Part shown: positions 43,036-55,338 of the stretch, piece by piece
How positions within the stretch are numbered: the first letter of the stretch is position 1
Layout: every line of letters begins with the position of its first letter
Assembly: GCA_963691705.1 (NCBI GenBank)
Contig: OY829539.1
Location: 14,634,501 to 14,698,500, forward strand
Reading direction: 5' to 3'
Length of the DNA: 64,000 bases
From: Viola odorata
Lineage: Eukaryota; Streptophyta; Magnoliopsida; Malpighiales; Violaceae
Notes under the pieces: generated by a model
Seen by the model: the letters and a program-made list of their open reading frames with translations, nothing else
Database searches by the model: none
What the model was told of the DNA's origin: nothing
Translations under genes and position numbers: made by a program

Positions 43036-45019
43036 ATGGCCTCAGATTCAGAATCTACACCCTCATTCTCGCAGTACCTACGCGCGCAGGGAACTTTTTC
43101 CTACGTCTTCGTCTAGTATCTTCACCACATCACATGGAACTTTCTCTGCACAGATGAATTTCCTTTTTGGGGTGACAGGAGCCACGCCGTTTTCCCAAAC
43201 GGGAGCCCCGTTTTCTCAAACGGGCGCCCCATTTTCTCAGATGGTCGGACCTAGTCACTCCGCTCCCCCTCCTACGGATTCCGGAAGGGACGGTACTAAC
43301 AATCCTTTGGCAAGTTCAATCTTAGCCCTCCGTGCCCAGCTGGACTACTTGACTGAGCTAGCCGCAGGCTTTACTTCTAGTGCCCCTGGATTGGGTGTGC
43401 CTTCTCAGTTTGTATTCACTCCATCTATCGTCACCGAACGGCCGACATCGCCTCGACGGCAGGTGACCATTCCTCTAACTTCACCTGCGATAAGTACGCC
43501 ATTCAACTTTGTACAACTCGTAGAGGGACAAGTAGAGCCTTACATACCGCGAGCGCCGCGAGTCCCCATCTTCCAAGTAGAGCGACAGCAAGGTGACTAT
43601 AGGGAGCGCTGGGACGGCAGGAGAGAGGGGGCTGACAGAGAGGTCTCCTTGGAGCGGAGTGAAAGATCGAGTAGCAGAAGGTATCAAACCCGTTCACCCA
43701 GGAGTCGCAGCCGATCCCCTAGGCAACAACATAACCCGGAGCCTCGAGGGCACAAACGACACTTGGAAATTTCTCCGCCTCGTCATGATCGTGAGATTCT
43801 AGATGACACTTCAGGTCATCCCTTCAGCCATCATATAAGACGCCATAGGGTCCGCCAACACGTCAAGCTCCCCACAGAGTCGTACGATGGCACTAAAGAT
43901 CCCATCTCCCACCTCAATAAGGTGAAAGATTTCGTGCAATTCCAGACGCACAACGACGCAACATTGTGCCAAATATTCGTTATGACATTGTTAGGGGTGG
44001 CCCGCCTCTGGTTTGAAGGACTCCCTGCTCGATCGATTGATAATTTCTTGCAATTAGAGGCCAAGTTTAAAAGCCGCTTCAGCACGGCTATCCCCATCCG
44101 GAAGTCTGCCGCAACTTTGTTTGATATACGCAGGAAACCAGAAGAATACTTAAAAGGCTATCTCGGTCATTTCGACATGGAAATCTCGCTAACACCAGGT
44201 ATTACTATTAATTTTGCCATAGAAGCCTTGAAGCGAAACTGTGACTACGGCAAGTTGAGGGACACGCTAATGGTGGACCCCCCGGTAACCTTAGATGCGT
44301 TAAGGCTGAAGGCTCACAACTACGCCAGAATGGAAGAGGAGGAATATAGAGATAGAATGCGAAACACGCCTCAGAATGCGCCCTCCGTCCCCGTCACCCA
44401 GGCCGGTATGACCCACGACACCCGCCCGGGTGACGAATATGCCAAGCTGAAAGATTACATCCCCAAGGTGTCAAATCGGTAGAAAGGTAACTTTTCTAGA
44501 GGAAGAACCGGTGGCTCGAACCCTCAGCAACAAGCAGACCCGCCTAAGGGTCGAATCTACGACCCCGACCTTCCTTCCCTTATACTCCCACGAGCGGAGA
44601 TCTTAGCAATTATTCAGCAGCGGAACCTGCTAATCCGCTATCCAGCCCCTGTAAAATCGGGAGTGATTATGGGAGGAAGAGAAAACGCTTTCTGCAAATT
44701 CCATAAGGCCAGAGGGCATTCCACAGACATATGTAGAGAATTGAAACTGGCTATAGAGCGTTTGTTAGAAGAGGGTTACCTCGGAGAATTCGCCACCAGA
44801 GTAAGAGAAGAAGTCAGAGGTAACCCCACGCGCGGGGCGTCAGGCGACCAGCAACTGCCTCCTCCCCCTAGAAGTGGCGGGACTTCTAGTGGAAGGGGGA
44901 AAGAAGCGTTAACAATTCATGAGGAGGACATCCCCATTATCAATATTATTGCCGGGGGCACATCATATCTCGACGAGCTCACCCCAGCGACACCCGCCGC
45001 AGGAGAGAAGCGAAAATGA
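43036..45019 (+). pseudogene. Tat-type gag of element B
   Basis: A likely start is ATG at 43036 (MASDSESTPSFSQYLRAQGT), followed by a frameshift near 43110, after which the main frame runs from 43154. It has a triplicated TPFSQTGAPFSQ repeat, an Arg/Ser-rich linker (SRSRSPRQQ), the gag core KLPTESYDGTKDPISHLNKV to KFKSRFSTAIPIRKSAATLF, and a Tat-type zinc finger CKFHKARGHSTDICRELK (about 44696). Stops occur at 44480 (TAG) and 45017 (TGA). The protein is broken but easily recognised. Confidence 0.85.
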
Positions 45020-45043
45020 GAAAGCCAGCCCGCAAAGAAGGAA

Positions 45044-45560
45044 GTGATAGATGTGTTGGACAGGATGTTGCTATCCTTCTCAGAAGAAGATGAAAAGGGT
45101 GTCGTGTTCCCTCATAACGACGCATTGGTAGTCACACCAGTCATTGGAAACCATGGGGTTCGAAGAACCCTCATTGACAACGGCAGCGTGGTAAATCTAT
45201 TTTCACTAGAGGCATATAACCTCATGAAGCGCCCCGCCACCCTGCAGGAAGCCAATCATCGGAGTGGACGGTGTCCCTATACCTGTAACGGGAGTCACAG
45301 TGCTGCCTGTATACTTTAGAGAAGACACGTCCAAGCGATCAGAAGAGTTGTTGTTCTTGGTCGTAGATCTCATTCTACAGTATAACACCATTCTAGGGCG
45401 ACCATTTCTCAATCGCTTCGGGGTAGTGATATCTCAAAAAAACCTCAGGATAAAATACCCCTCTTGGGAAGGAGTGGTGTCAATCAAGGGCGACCAAAAG
45501 CTAGCCGCCGAGTGCTACTTGCTCATGACTCAGAAAAGTTGTGACCAGTACGTGTGTGTG
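45044..45560 (+). pseudogene. Aspartic protease of element B
   Basis: GVRRTLIDNGSVVNLFSLEA carries the DNGS active-site motif usual for Tat elements. The reading shifts frame near 45264 and continues as GVPIPVTGVTVLPVYFRED, then the second protease motif NTILGRPFLNRFGVVIS (about 45390). It is in the same frame as the preceding gag up to 45264. Not functional because of the frameshift. Confidence 0.8.
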
Positions 45561-45639
45561 GCGGCAGATCCCTACGAGCAAAGGGATGAAAGGCGCACCC
45601 AACTAGTAGACACGATGATGGCCGTCCCCGGAGGAGAGC

Positions 45640-46500
45640 ACGCAACTAGGGAGGTGAGTTTCTTGGTCAGTGAAAAGCTAACCCCGGAGGAGAGCACGCA
45701 ACTAGCCCGACTGCTGAACAAGTGCAAAGGGGAGTTCGCCTGGAAACCAGCGGACATGCCTGGTGTGTCTAGGGAGGTAGCAGAACATCGACTTAACCTC
45801 GATCCGCGTTCTATGCCAGTTCAACAGAAGCGGCGAGCGTTCTCCGCGGAGAAGACAATGGCTATTGACAAGGAGGTAACAAAACTCCTAGACGCGGATT
45901 CATTCGAGAGGTTCAATACCCCACCTGGCTGGCCAATCCCGTCCTAGTTCCGAAGCCCAGTGGAGACTGACGCATGTGCATTGATTTCACTAACTTAAAC
46001 GACGCCTGCCCCAAGGACTGTTATCCGCTTCCTAGGATTGATCAGTTAGTCGATCAAACTGCTGGGTACGCATATTTGAGTTCTTTGGACGCCAACTCCG
46101 GATACCATCAGATTCCCATGGCCAAAGAAGACGAAGAGAAAATGACATTCATATCCCCAAAGGCCACCTATTGTTACACAGTGATGCCGTTTGGCTTGAA
46201 GAATACTGGGGCAACTTTTCAGCACATGGCGAACAAAGTGTTCGAGAGGCAAATCAGGAAAAAACGTAGAAGCCTACGTAGATGACTAATTGGTCAAGAG
46301 CCGAAGCTTTAGTGACATTTGGCAGACCTACAAGAGGTGTTTGACACATTAAGGAAATACAAAATGAAACTGAATCCTCGTAAATGCGCATTCGCATTTC
46401 AGACGGGAAAATTTTTGGGGTACGTGGTAAGCCAGAAAGGCATCCAGCCGAACCCGTCAAAGGTTAAGGCCATCCATGACATGGCATCGCCGTGAATCGT
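45640..46500 (+). pseudogene. Reverse transcriptase of element B
   Basis: Begins with EFAWKPADMPGVSREVAEHR and continues after a frameshift near 45930 as CIDFTNLNDACPKDCYPLPR, DANSGYHQIPMAKEDEEKMT and VMPFGLKNTGATFQHMANKV. The catalytic YVDD is present at about 46272 but in another frame and is followed at once by a stop (YVDD-stop). Several Arg/Trp codons read as TGA or TAG further on, consistent with C-to-T decay at methylated sites. Confidence 0.85.
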
Positions 46501-46559
46501 CTAAGAGGTCCAAAGGTTGACAGGACATTTCATTGCTTTAGGGCGATTTATCTCTAAAC

Positions 46560-47075
46560 AGGGCGAGAGATGTCTGTCGTTCTTTAAAGTTATACGCAAA
46601 AAGGCTCCTTTTGGATGGACGCAATAATGCGAAGAAGCGTTCATAGGCTTAAAAACCTATCTGTCGTCAGACCTGGTGTTAACACGACCCGAACCGGGTG
46701 ACACCCTATTCCTATATCTCGGCGTTGCAGATGAAGTAGTCAGTGCTGTCCTAGTATGGGAGGACAATCATGCCCACCGACCCGTCTTCTTTGTCAGTCA
46801 TGTGTTAAAGGATGCTGAGGTGCGATACACCCACATCGAGAAGGTGGCATTCGCCCTGATACAGTCTACATGAAAGATGGACAGGTACTTCCAGGCCCAT
46901 CCAGTTATTGTGCTCACAGATTAGCCCTTGAAGAGAATTTTCAGGAAACCAGAGTCTTCTGGGAGAATGCTGATTTGGGCAATCGAGCTTGAGCAGTACG
47001 GATTACAGTACAAGGCTCGACCATCTGTAAAAGTCCAGGTCCTGGCGGATTTCATTACTGAGTGTACCTTTGCCA
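46560..47075 (+). pseudogene. RNase H (first) of element B
   Basis: FGWTQ-stop-CEEAFIGLK, then LFLYLGVADEVVSAVLVWED, RPVFFVSHVLKDAEVRYTHI and EKVAFALIQST-stop, followed by YFQAHPVIVLTD. This is the gypsy RNase H next to the RT. At least four stops interrupt it. Confidence 0.75.
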
Positions 47076-47109
47076 GGGACCCTGTGGCGGAGCCACTTGA
47101 GGAGGAAGA

Positions 47110-47570
47110 GAATAGCGCAAAGCTCCCACCCTCGGAGGCCTACGTGGACTTATGGGTCATCTATGTGGATGACGCTCAAAATCAGGAACTGGCAGGAGCC
47201 GGTATTCACATGATCGGGCCGCACAAGGTACAAGCGCGACATGCCATCAGAATCTTACAACCATTATCTAATAACGCAGCAGAGTATGAAGCGTTATTAG
47301 CCGGGCTCAGAATAGGAAGAAACCTCTTCACCAAAGTCGAATGCGGCGCGGTAACAGGAGCCCTATGATTGAAAATACGAGGTGACTCCAAGCTAATAAT
47401 AGACCAAGTCTTGGGACACTCCCAAACCAGAGAGCCCATCATGGTGCAATACCTCTCGAAAGTAAAGCGAGAATTGATAGAAATAGAACAAAGCGACGTG
47501 TGCGTCACCTTTGAACATATTCCTTGAGAGGACAATGCCGAGGCAGACAACCTTGCCAAAATGGCAGCTA
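47110..47570 (+). pseudogene. Second RNase H (aRH) of element B
   Basis: LWVIYVDDAQNQELAGAGIH, NNAAEYEALLAGLRIG, after a stop IRGDSKLIIDQVLGHSQ, and after another stop EDNAEADNLAKMAA. The four acidic residues of the RNase H active site (D, E, D, D) are present in that order. An extra RNase H of this type between RNase H and integrase is diagnostic for the Tat clade. The stops show this copy is not active. Confidence 0.8.
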
Positions 47571-47779
47571 ATCAGGAGGCAATCATACCAGAGGATGTGT
47601 ACTACGAGGAAAAGTCAGTGCCGTCCTTCATGGAGGAACAACTGTCGCTGTGTATAGAAGAAATTGAAAAGGATTGGAGGATCCCCGTGATAAAATTCTT
47701 AAAGCACGACGAGTTACCGAGCGACAATGCAGAAAGGAAAAAAGTATTGAAACAAGCGGCAAGATGCACCTACTAGGAC

Positions 47780-48909
47780 GAGGAACTAATCCGGAGATGT
47801 TTCTCCCACCCAGCGGCAAAATGCATAACTAAACAGGAAGGCCTCCACACCCTGCGAGAGATTCATGAAGGGATCTGTGGTATGCACGTATCGGGCGGCA
47901 CCATGGCCGCACAAGTATTTCGGTCAGGATTCTACTGGCCCACCATCCGCAGGGATTGCAACAACTTCGTGCAAACATGTCACAAATGCCAAGAATTTGC
48001 TAAAATCCCCCGGCGACCTGCCACAGAAATCTCTCAAATCGTGCCCCCTGCCCTTTCGCTAAGTGGGGAATTGACATTCTAGGCCCTTTTCCTAAGGCGA
48101 GATCCCAACTAAAATTCATAATCGTGGCTGTGGACTACTTCACAAAATGGGTAGAAGCGGAGGTGGTAGCCAACATTACAATAGAGAAAGTATGGCACTT
48201 TTTTAAGCACCAAGTCATCATGCGCTTCGGGCTACCTCGTGTGCTGGTCAGTGACAATGGGACGCAATTTACCAGCCACTTCTTCAAGGAATAGTGTGAG
48301 GAATTCCAGATCGAACAAAGGTTTTCCCCTGTGACGCATCCCCAGACTAACGGCCAGGCAGAGGTGACCAATCGAAGCATCCTGAGCGGCATCAAGAAAA
48401 ATCTGGAGGGCTCAAAAAAGAAATGGCCAAATGAGCTACCCTACGTAATGTGGGCCTACCGCATGACTATTAAAACTAGCACAGGGGAAACGCCCTTTGC
48501 GATGGCCTTTGGCACCGAAGCTGTCACGCCTGTGGAAATCGACACTCTAAGCCTAAGGGTTGAATACTTCAAGGAGGAACTAAATGAAGAAAGGTTACGA
48601 GCTAACCTCGACGCGTTACCTGAGCTACATGAGGAAGCCCTCCTGAAAACAATGCACTATAAAAGGAAAATGGCGCGGTATCACAATAGACACGTTAAGG
48701 AGCGGCTACTCAAGGCGGGAGATTTGGTACTCAGGGACAAGCGAGCGGCGGGCCAACGGATGTGGAAACTTAGCTCAAATTGGGAGGGCCCATACCGTGT
48801 CACCCGCGTTATCGGGAAGGGGGCATATCACCTGGAAACACTTGACGGTACCCCCTTACCTAACTCTTGGAATATTGCTCGCTTGAAATTATATGACTCT
48901 AGAATTTAA
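47780..48909 (+). pseudogene. Integrase of element B
   Basis: The HHCC zinc-binding region is EIHEGICGMH to TCHKCQEFA (about 47865-48000). The catalytic triad is visible as GIDILGPF, VSDNGTQF and HPQTNGQAEVTNR. The C-terminal part runs LLKAGDLVLRDKRAAG to NWEGPYRVTRVIGKGAYHLE, ending DSRI-stop at 48909. A frameshift near 48065 and a stop (FFKE-stop, 48294) break it. 48331-48909 is open. Confidence 0.85.
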
Positions 48910-49003
48910 CATGCCATGACGCATGCTCTAACAACTATTTTGGAGACATCTCTTGTTCTTTGTTGGTTGTCTGTGGTGTGCAGATAACAGAGAAAAAGGT
49001 GTT

Positions 49004-49516
49004 GGGAGTGAAAAGTCCTAACCTTGTGGCAGGCCGGGCTAACACAGACGGGCCACCAAGACGAGGCACGCCCTAACGACCCTGGAAATATATGGTGCTG
49101 GAAGTGAAAATTCTATCCTTGTGAGGCCGGCCTTGATCAGGCGGCTCACTAAGATTAGACATACTCCAGCATTGTCGGGAGTGAAAAGTCCTATCCTGGG
49201 ATACCCGTGCTCACATAGGCGGTATACCGAGACGAGGCACGCCCAAAATCCCCTGGGAGTGCAAATCCTACCCTTGTGACAACCCGTGCTCACAAAGGCG
49301 GTTGATCACTAAGATGAGGCACGATCCCAGGGAAGATAAAAACTCCACCCTGGAAGTGAAAATCCTACCCTTACGATGGTGACGCTAACATAGGCACATC
49401 GTTAAGATGAGGCACGTTTCGAGGTGCGAGGTGACAACGCTGAGAAGTGAAAAGTCCTATCCTCGTGATGGCCGGCCTTGATCAGGCGGCTCACTGAGAT
49501 GAGGCACTTCCCGGCC
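49004..49516 (+). repeat. Diverged tandem repeats downstream of integrase (about 6 units of 75-95 bp)
   Basis: Each unit has GGAAGTGAAAATCCTA or GGGAGTGAAAAGTCCTA-type text, a GCCGG...AGGCGG core and a closing ACTAAGATGAGGCAC motif. Units start near 49004, 49095, 49180, 49255, 49348 and 49441. Tandem repeats between integrase and the 3' LTR are known in Tat-clade elements and have been proposed as satellite sources. Confidence 0.8.
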
Positions 49517-50157
49517 AATTGAGGAAATATGAGGAGTCACGATACCCCAGCGAGTAACCGGAAGGAACAAACCCGGTGAAGATGGTTGGATGAGTATGTG
49601 ACACGAGCGACATCTCGGGGGGATCGCGCCAAGTGAGCTTGGAGGATACGCGGCAACACCCCAAGGTAATTAAGACCCTTTGTCATATGTCGCTACCAAC
49701 ATAAACAATAAGTGAAAATGTACAGGAAAGTTGGCAAAGCATCGAGGTGGTAAAGCACCTGAGAAAGTAATGATGTCATGGAAAGGCAGAGTATCCCGAC
49801 CGAATGACGGTCATGTTGTTATCCTAAACACAGTTCGAGATGATTAAGAACGTCAGCCCTGTTTGACCGCACGGGTCCTCACAAAGAGGAGGAAAGCGCG
49901 ATACCGCTTTGAACACTACATGTTATGGCCCTACGAAGAAGGCTCGAATGTGCGTGCGGCATCACTCTATCAATATTGGTTACAAGTCTGTGAATAAACA
50001 ACAACAACAAATTAAGAAAGACCATCGGCAAAGTAAAGTTACAGCAAAAATATGTACGCTGTTCATACAAGAGCGGAGGCTTGTATAGGCAAAAAGCCAT
50101 GAAACACAAAAGTGCAAAAAGGGAGGACACCCGACGTATGAAAAGAAAAACAAGAAA
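49517..50157. other. Non-coding spacer of element B
   Basis: No ORF or repeat that I recognise; it separates the tandem repeats from the first antisense gene. Text such as GACATCTCGG (49609) recurs as GACATCTCCG near 57450, so parts may belong to the same 3' UTR. Confidence 0.4.
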
Positions 50158-50159
50158 AT

Positions 50160-52513
50160 CTATGGCCCTGGCAGCCTGCCGTCCTCCTCGCTCCCGCGTG
50201 ACCTCTTCGCCTGGTAGTAGCCATCCTCCGTAAGGCCCCCTGACTTGTTTTTGAAGAGCTGAATGATAGCAGCGGCATCAAACTTATCTCGGCCATAATG
50301 CTCAATAAAGCAGTCGGCCATGATACCCGCAGTCTGTTCTGAGAACCCCTTGCACTTGTCCGCCGTTTCCTCCACAAGCGCGACATTTCGACCTCGTTCT
50401 GCTTGCAGGTCGGCATCCTTCGTGGCTTCGCGCCCCCTAGCCTCCTCTAACTCTCCCCTCACAGCCGCCAGGTTGGCTTCCATATTCTGCCGCTCTTCGG
50501 CATATTTCCTCAACTCTTCTCGATTCCTCCCCAGCTCCTCTTGGTTCCTGTTAATTTCCTCCAAAAGCTGACGATTAGTGTCGTGCTATTCCTCAGAGGA
50601 AGAGCTGAGAGAGCTCACTCGCTTCGTCACGTCCTTTGACTAGTAATGGAAATCTTGAAGAGCAGAGAATAGTTGAGTACGTATCCGCTGCAGTTGGTCC
50701 CCGTGGGCATGAGAAAATAAAGCTCGCTCCCCCTCCTCAAGCAAAAGCATATGCGCCACTAAGTAAGCAGATGTCGCTAAAGAGCTGGCGCCCCCTAACG
50801 CTGGGAACCCGCGTTGACGAATATTGCTTAAGTCGACTTGGTGGGTGGCGGCCCCGCCAGAAATCATGGTACTCAAGTCAGCCACCAAACGGGGAGTCTC
50901 AACAGACGCAAGGGAAGGAGAGATTGTTTGAGTGGCCGCAGGAACAAAGAAGATGTTAGGAGGAGACGGAGGGGAACGAGAGGATGTTCCTATGTCAAGA
51001 CCAAAACCAACGGCCTGGAAGGGAGGAAAGTCGCTCTCCGATAGGTCACCTATGAAGCCCAGTGGATGGCTAGGAGGAGGAGATGACGCGGCAAAAGAAG
51101 AAGGATATTGAGGAAAGGGTACAGAGGTAACCCTATTCCCTGGCAGCTCAAAGGCTTGATCGCCTGACAAAGGGCCAGTACCAGCTACACCTTCCTGCCT
51201 TTCCTGATTGGCGGCAAGACCATCCGATGAAGGGGCATCCTCGCCGAGGCGCGGCCTCTTAGGACCAAGAATATGCATCAGGTCCATACCGTCGGAGGAA
51301 GGAGCAGTAGAAGAAACAGCAGTGGTACCCTACGGAGAAAAAATAAAGAGAATAAAGAGGCAGGTAAATGGAATAATAAGTTTACAAGAATTTGCAAGAA
51401 CAACCTTAGAAACCGGAATAGAAGGGCGAGTAGGAGTGATGACGCGGATACGGATAGTCCTTCTCCTCCTCTTGGCAGCTGGAGGTCGAGAAGATGACGC
51501 TTGAGTAGGGTCCGCACTCGTGGAAGAAATTGGCTCAGTGGCCGAAGCAGTAGTAACTTCCGCTCGAGGACGAGAAGAAGACTCAGGCGCAGAGGTGGAC
51601 GGGTGCGCAATGTTAGCAGCGACACCAGGAGTAGCAGCGACAAGAGCCTCTTTTTCCCTTCTCCGCTGAGCTCTTTTTTCTCATTTCTTGATACACTCGG
51701 GATTCCACCCGGCTGGAGGATCTGTAGGAATAAGAGAAAAATGTTAGAGTTAGTACTGACAGAGAAGAACGAATGAAATGGAGGGTGCTCACTTTGGATA
51801 CAGCCTCGGATGTCACCCCGACACGCAAGTTCGCGAGTATGAACACCAGGAATCCCTATTAGGTTGAGCAATTTGTCCAACCAACCTTGCTCAACTGGTC
51901 CTAGGTGTGGCCTCCCACCCCAAGCACCGTCCCTAATGCTCAAATTAAACCCACTTCTCCACAAAGGCTCAGGCAAAGTGACGATAAGAAACCCCTTCTT
52001 CCATGCGTCAATAAAGGATTCAAGATGTAATAATTTCTAGGTGAAAGGTTTTAGTGAGTCATCATCATAGCGAGGCGATATCGCTATGACACTATTACTA
52101 TGGTTATACAGTTGAAATAGGGATCGAAGCAGTAACAGAGAGGGGGATTCAATCCCTACATGTCTACAGAGAGCTATAAAGGCATAAATACCACAGTAAG
52201 CATTCAGACTTAACTGGGCAACGTTCAAATCAAATTCAGAAAACAATTCTGCAATCAAAGGATCCAGAGGGAGTCAAAAACCGTAATTAAACATTTTTGC
52301 ATAAAGAATCCTACGATTGCCAGGCAGCTCACTATTGAGACGAAGCGACTTAGGGGCAATTTTAGTGGAATACCCATCCAAATGATCAAGGTTGGCATTA
52401 TAATTTCGCAACCGCCGCCGAAGAACGGCGGTGGAAGCAATAGTGGAGACGGTATTCTCAATATCTCCTTCCCCAGCAGATTGAGGTTGGGAATAACGGC
52501 GATTACGAGCCAT
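50160..52513 (-). pseudogene. Antisense gene copy 2 of element B (putative gypsy-type transposon domain), with two introns
   Basis: Reads leftward from ATG 52513 (MARNRRYSQPQSAGEGDIEN). Exon 1 holds a domain like the 'putative gypsy type transposon' family: LPGNRRILYAKMFNYGF-stop, then LIAELFSEFDLNVAQLSLNA. Intron-like breaks have full signals: 51722-51792 (GTGAGC donor, TACTAAC branch, CTACAG acceptor) and 51330-51404 (GTTGTT donor, CCGTAG acceptor), both keeping frame. Exon 2 is Ser/Pro/Arg-rich; exon 3 has MHILGPKRPRLGE and a C-terminal coiled coil (ELEEARGREATKDADLQAER). In-frame stops (about 52274, 52037, 51670, 50640, 50589) look like CGA or TGG changes. The homologous copy is at 53175-55338. 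Confidence 0.75.
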
Positions 52514-52668
52514 GAATAAGGTTAAGCTAAGGGAAGAGTAGAAGGTACCTTTTTGGGAAAGAAGGTTAGGGCACCTAGGTGGCGGTGGATTGCAACGAGA
52601 GGAAGAGAAGTTGTGTTCTTTTCTTATGGAAAGAAGCAGCAAAAGATGAGAAAGAAATATGAGATGGG

Positions 52669-52675
52669 TTTTATA
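52669..52675 (-). promoter_or_regulatory. TATA box of antisense copy 2
   Basis: The minus strand reads AGTTATAAAACCCATC, about 155 bp upstream of the antisense ATG at 52513. Motif and placement only. Confidence 0.45.
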
Positions 52676-52676
52676 A

Positions 52677-53174
52677 CTCTAAGGCTCAAGTGAAATGACA
52701 GGTGAAGCGATCATTGCGTGTGACGTGTCAAAAACAAGGGATGCAGGAAACGGGTACAGTCCCAGGCTAGTGAAAAGACGCTTCCAGCCTCACCATTCCC
52801 CTAGCGTTTCCCTCTGCAGACACGTGTGCCTAGAGCATCATGACTGTCTCTTTTGTACCAGCAAAAGAAGTCAGAGCATTAAATGCTCTGAAAAGTAGAG
52901 TCAGGACCAACGAAAGAGAAGGCAAGTTATAGAGCCGCGACATGCAAAAAGTGTAACACATAGTGCAAGCAGACAAGTGATAAGTAAACTCAACAAGAAG
53001 ACGACACCGGCAAGGTACATGTATTATTTGGCTAAGTACACAAGATTTATTAGTTATTACAAACCAAGGAGGCGACATCAAAGTCCAAATAGAAAAAATA
53101 GTACAACAGCGGAACAGATAGTAAAGCGACACCTCAATCAACCGACATCGAATGGGCCTCGCATGGGTGTCGTC
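52677..53174. other. Spacer between the two antisense copies
   Basis: No gene recognised. It presumably contains the 3' end of copy 1 and the promoter of copy 2 on the minus strand. Confidence 0.4.
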
Positions 53175-55338
53175 TCAACACTCCTCTTCGGAGGAGAAGA
53201 AGCCTTCTTGGCTCTCATCAATTTCTTTCATTTTCGCGGAGGCATACTCGGCAACTTCAGCAGGATCAAAAGCCCTACCGCGACACTGATCTGCGAACCC
53301 AGTAGTAAAGGCTTGTACGACTTTCTTCTTCCACCAAGTCACCTTCGACGAAGCCTTCACCAAATCAGCATCGCGAGACGATATCTCTTCGTGAAGAAGA
53401 GAATTCTTCTTCTCGGCAGCCACCAGCTCAGCCTCTAAAGCTTCCACATTGGCTTTTCCTCTAGACCTCTCCCGAGCAAGGTCAGCACGGCACTCGCGCA
53501 GCTCGGCTTGGGTACATTTCTGGAGCCGCGTCAACTCTTCCACCTTAGCCAAGGTAACAGGATCTTGGAACTGCTCACCGTGGGCCTTGATAAAGTAATG
53601 AAGTTCCCGAAAGACGGCAAGGCAGTTATTCATAGCACGTGCACGCTGAATCTCAAGAGGAAGTTGCAGTAACCTGTTCTCATCCTCAGGGACGCGGAAC
53701 ATCTCGTAGGCCAAGATAGCCGTGGGCTGGTCTCGCGACAAGGGGTCTGATACACCCAAGTCACGGAACCCGTCAGTCCCAAATTTTCACAAATCTAGTT
53801 GATGGGAAGAGGCCCCTCGGGGCCCGTCAGGGGAGAGATCAGCAACAAAGGAAGGGGTAGAACTATCAATTGAACCACCGGTATCTCGAATGGAAGTAAG
53901 GAATAATGGGCACGGAGACTTTGGGGCAAAGCAAAAAGAACCAGTAGTACCCTGAACTGGTGCCACCACGTCAGGGATACAGGAACCAATGGGCGAATGG
54001 GGAGGCTCCATGACTGGAGTGGAGTCTACCACCGACGGTGATACCATTGTAGATGCGGGAACCCCGTTGGGAGGAGACGACCTCGGAGTCAAGGAAGTGT
54101 CGCCTAGCGGCGCGACAACTTCTCCAGTGGCAGTGAAGCGACAACATGAGGAGCGACAGGGGTTGTCACTGGGGCAGGGGTAGGCCGAGCAGCCATCTTC
54201 GCCACCCGAGTCTCGCTCTCTTCCCTCAGCCTCTTTCGCTGAGCCGCGGAGGCTGGGCGAAGACTCAGCTCTGTATCCATGTTCTCCATATCCTCGGCCC
54301 CGTAAGAAAATATCTTTGTCTCAATTATTGGCGAACTAGAGCCGGACCCCCTTTTTTGAGTTGGCAACCAATTCTCCACGAAGTGAGAAGCGCGGGTAGA
54401 AGTACCGCTCTCCCTCGAAAGGGCCGCATTTGAAGCCCTTTTCTTTATGGGCATACAGTGGTCAGCCGGGGCCCTAGCAGAAGTAGAAGGAGTCGACGCC
54501 GGAGGTAGAATAATCTTGGGAGGAGCGTCACCCTTTGGAAGTGGACGAGCGACAGTATTCCCTGCGAGAAGCTATGTTTATAAGCAAGGGATAAGTAAGA
54601 TAATGACAAAATCCAAAAACTCACCTATGGTACACTCAGATAAAGGCCTATACAAGGTAAAGTTTCAGATCTGGAAGGACGACTCTATCTCCAGCAAGGC
54701 GTTGACCTGGCCTAATTCTTCCCTAGACAGAGTTACTGGCTTCACCCAATCAATAACATCCAGGTTGAAACTAGAGCGCCACAGACGAGAGGGTAATTCG
54801 ACAATGAAGAAACCGTTCTTCCAGTCTTCGACGCTCTCCTCAAATCTATGAAATCTTTGCCAAAAAGGCCCGACTAAGGCATCACCCCACCTTGGGGTAA
54901 TATCAACAAAGCCGTTGCGACAGACTAGAGTCAAAAACTTGTGAAACAAAGTGACAGAGGGAACGAGAATATCTTTCAACTCGCAAGCGCGGAGGAAAGC
55001 GTAGATGCCACTCCATGAGGAAGGGGTGATCTGTGTAGGGTTAAACCCATACTCACGCAGTACGTTCTCTAGTGTGGTATGAACAGGGAGGCGGAACCCA
55101 TATTGAAACATCTTAAAATAAAGTATCCTACGAGTCCCCCAAAGCATGCTATGGAGACTCATAGTGCTAGTAGGAATAGAAGGACGGTGATCCCTGGGGA
55201 AAGTAATACCATTGCTTTCTAATTCGAGATGCAGAACAGTGGGGTAGGTAAAGATGCTAGGGATGTTTTCGATCTCAGGATCTCGAGAGACTGCCCGGGA
55301 GTAACCAAAGAGCCGGATTGAGATCTTGTGCGAGGCAT
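53175..55338 (-). pseudogene. Antisense gene copy 1 of element B (putative gypsy-type transposon domain)
   Basis: Reads leftward from ATG 55338 (MPRTRSQSGSL), with a frameshift shortly after. The first domain has GTRRILYFKMFQYGFRLPVH, LREYGFNPTQITPSSWSGIY, CRNGFVDITPRWGDALVGPF and FIVELPSRLWRSSFNLDVID, parallel to copy 2 step by step (there NRRILYAKMFNYGF, FIVTLPEPLWRSGFNLSI). A short break with GTGAGT and CATAG signals lies at 54572-54624. The second part is Pro/Ser-rich (MPIKKRASNAALSRESGTST), then ADLSPDGPRGASSHQLDL, then a coiled coil (ANVEALEAELVAAEKKNSLL). Stops (about 54671, 54104, 53787) and frame changes mark it as decayed. Confidence 0.75.

Noticed and set aside
49039..49293. Minus-strand ORF of 84 codons with repeated LVS.L text
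   Set aside because: Reading through the tandem repeat array of element B.
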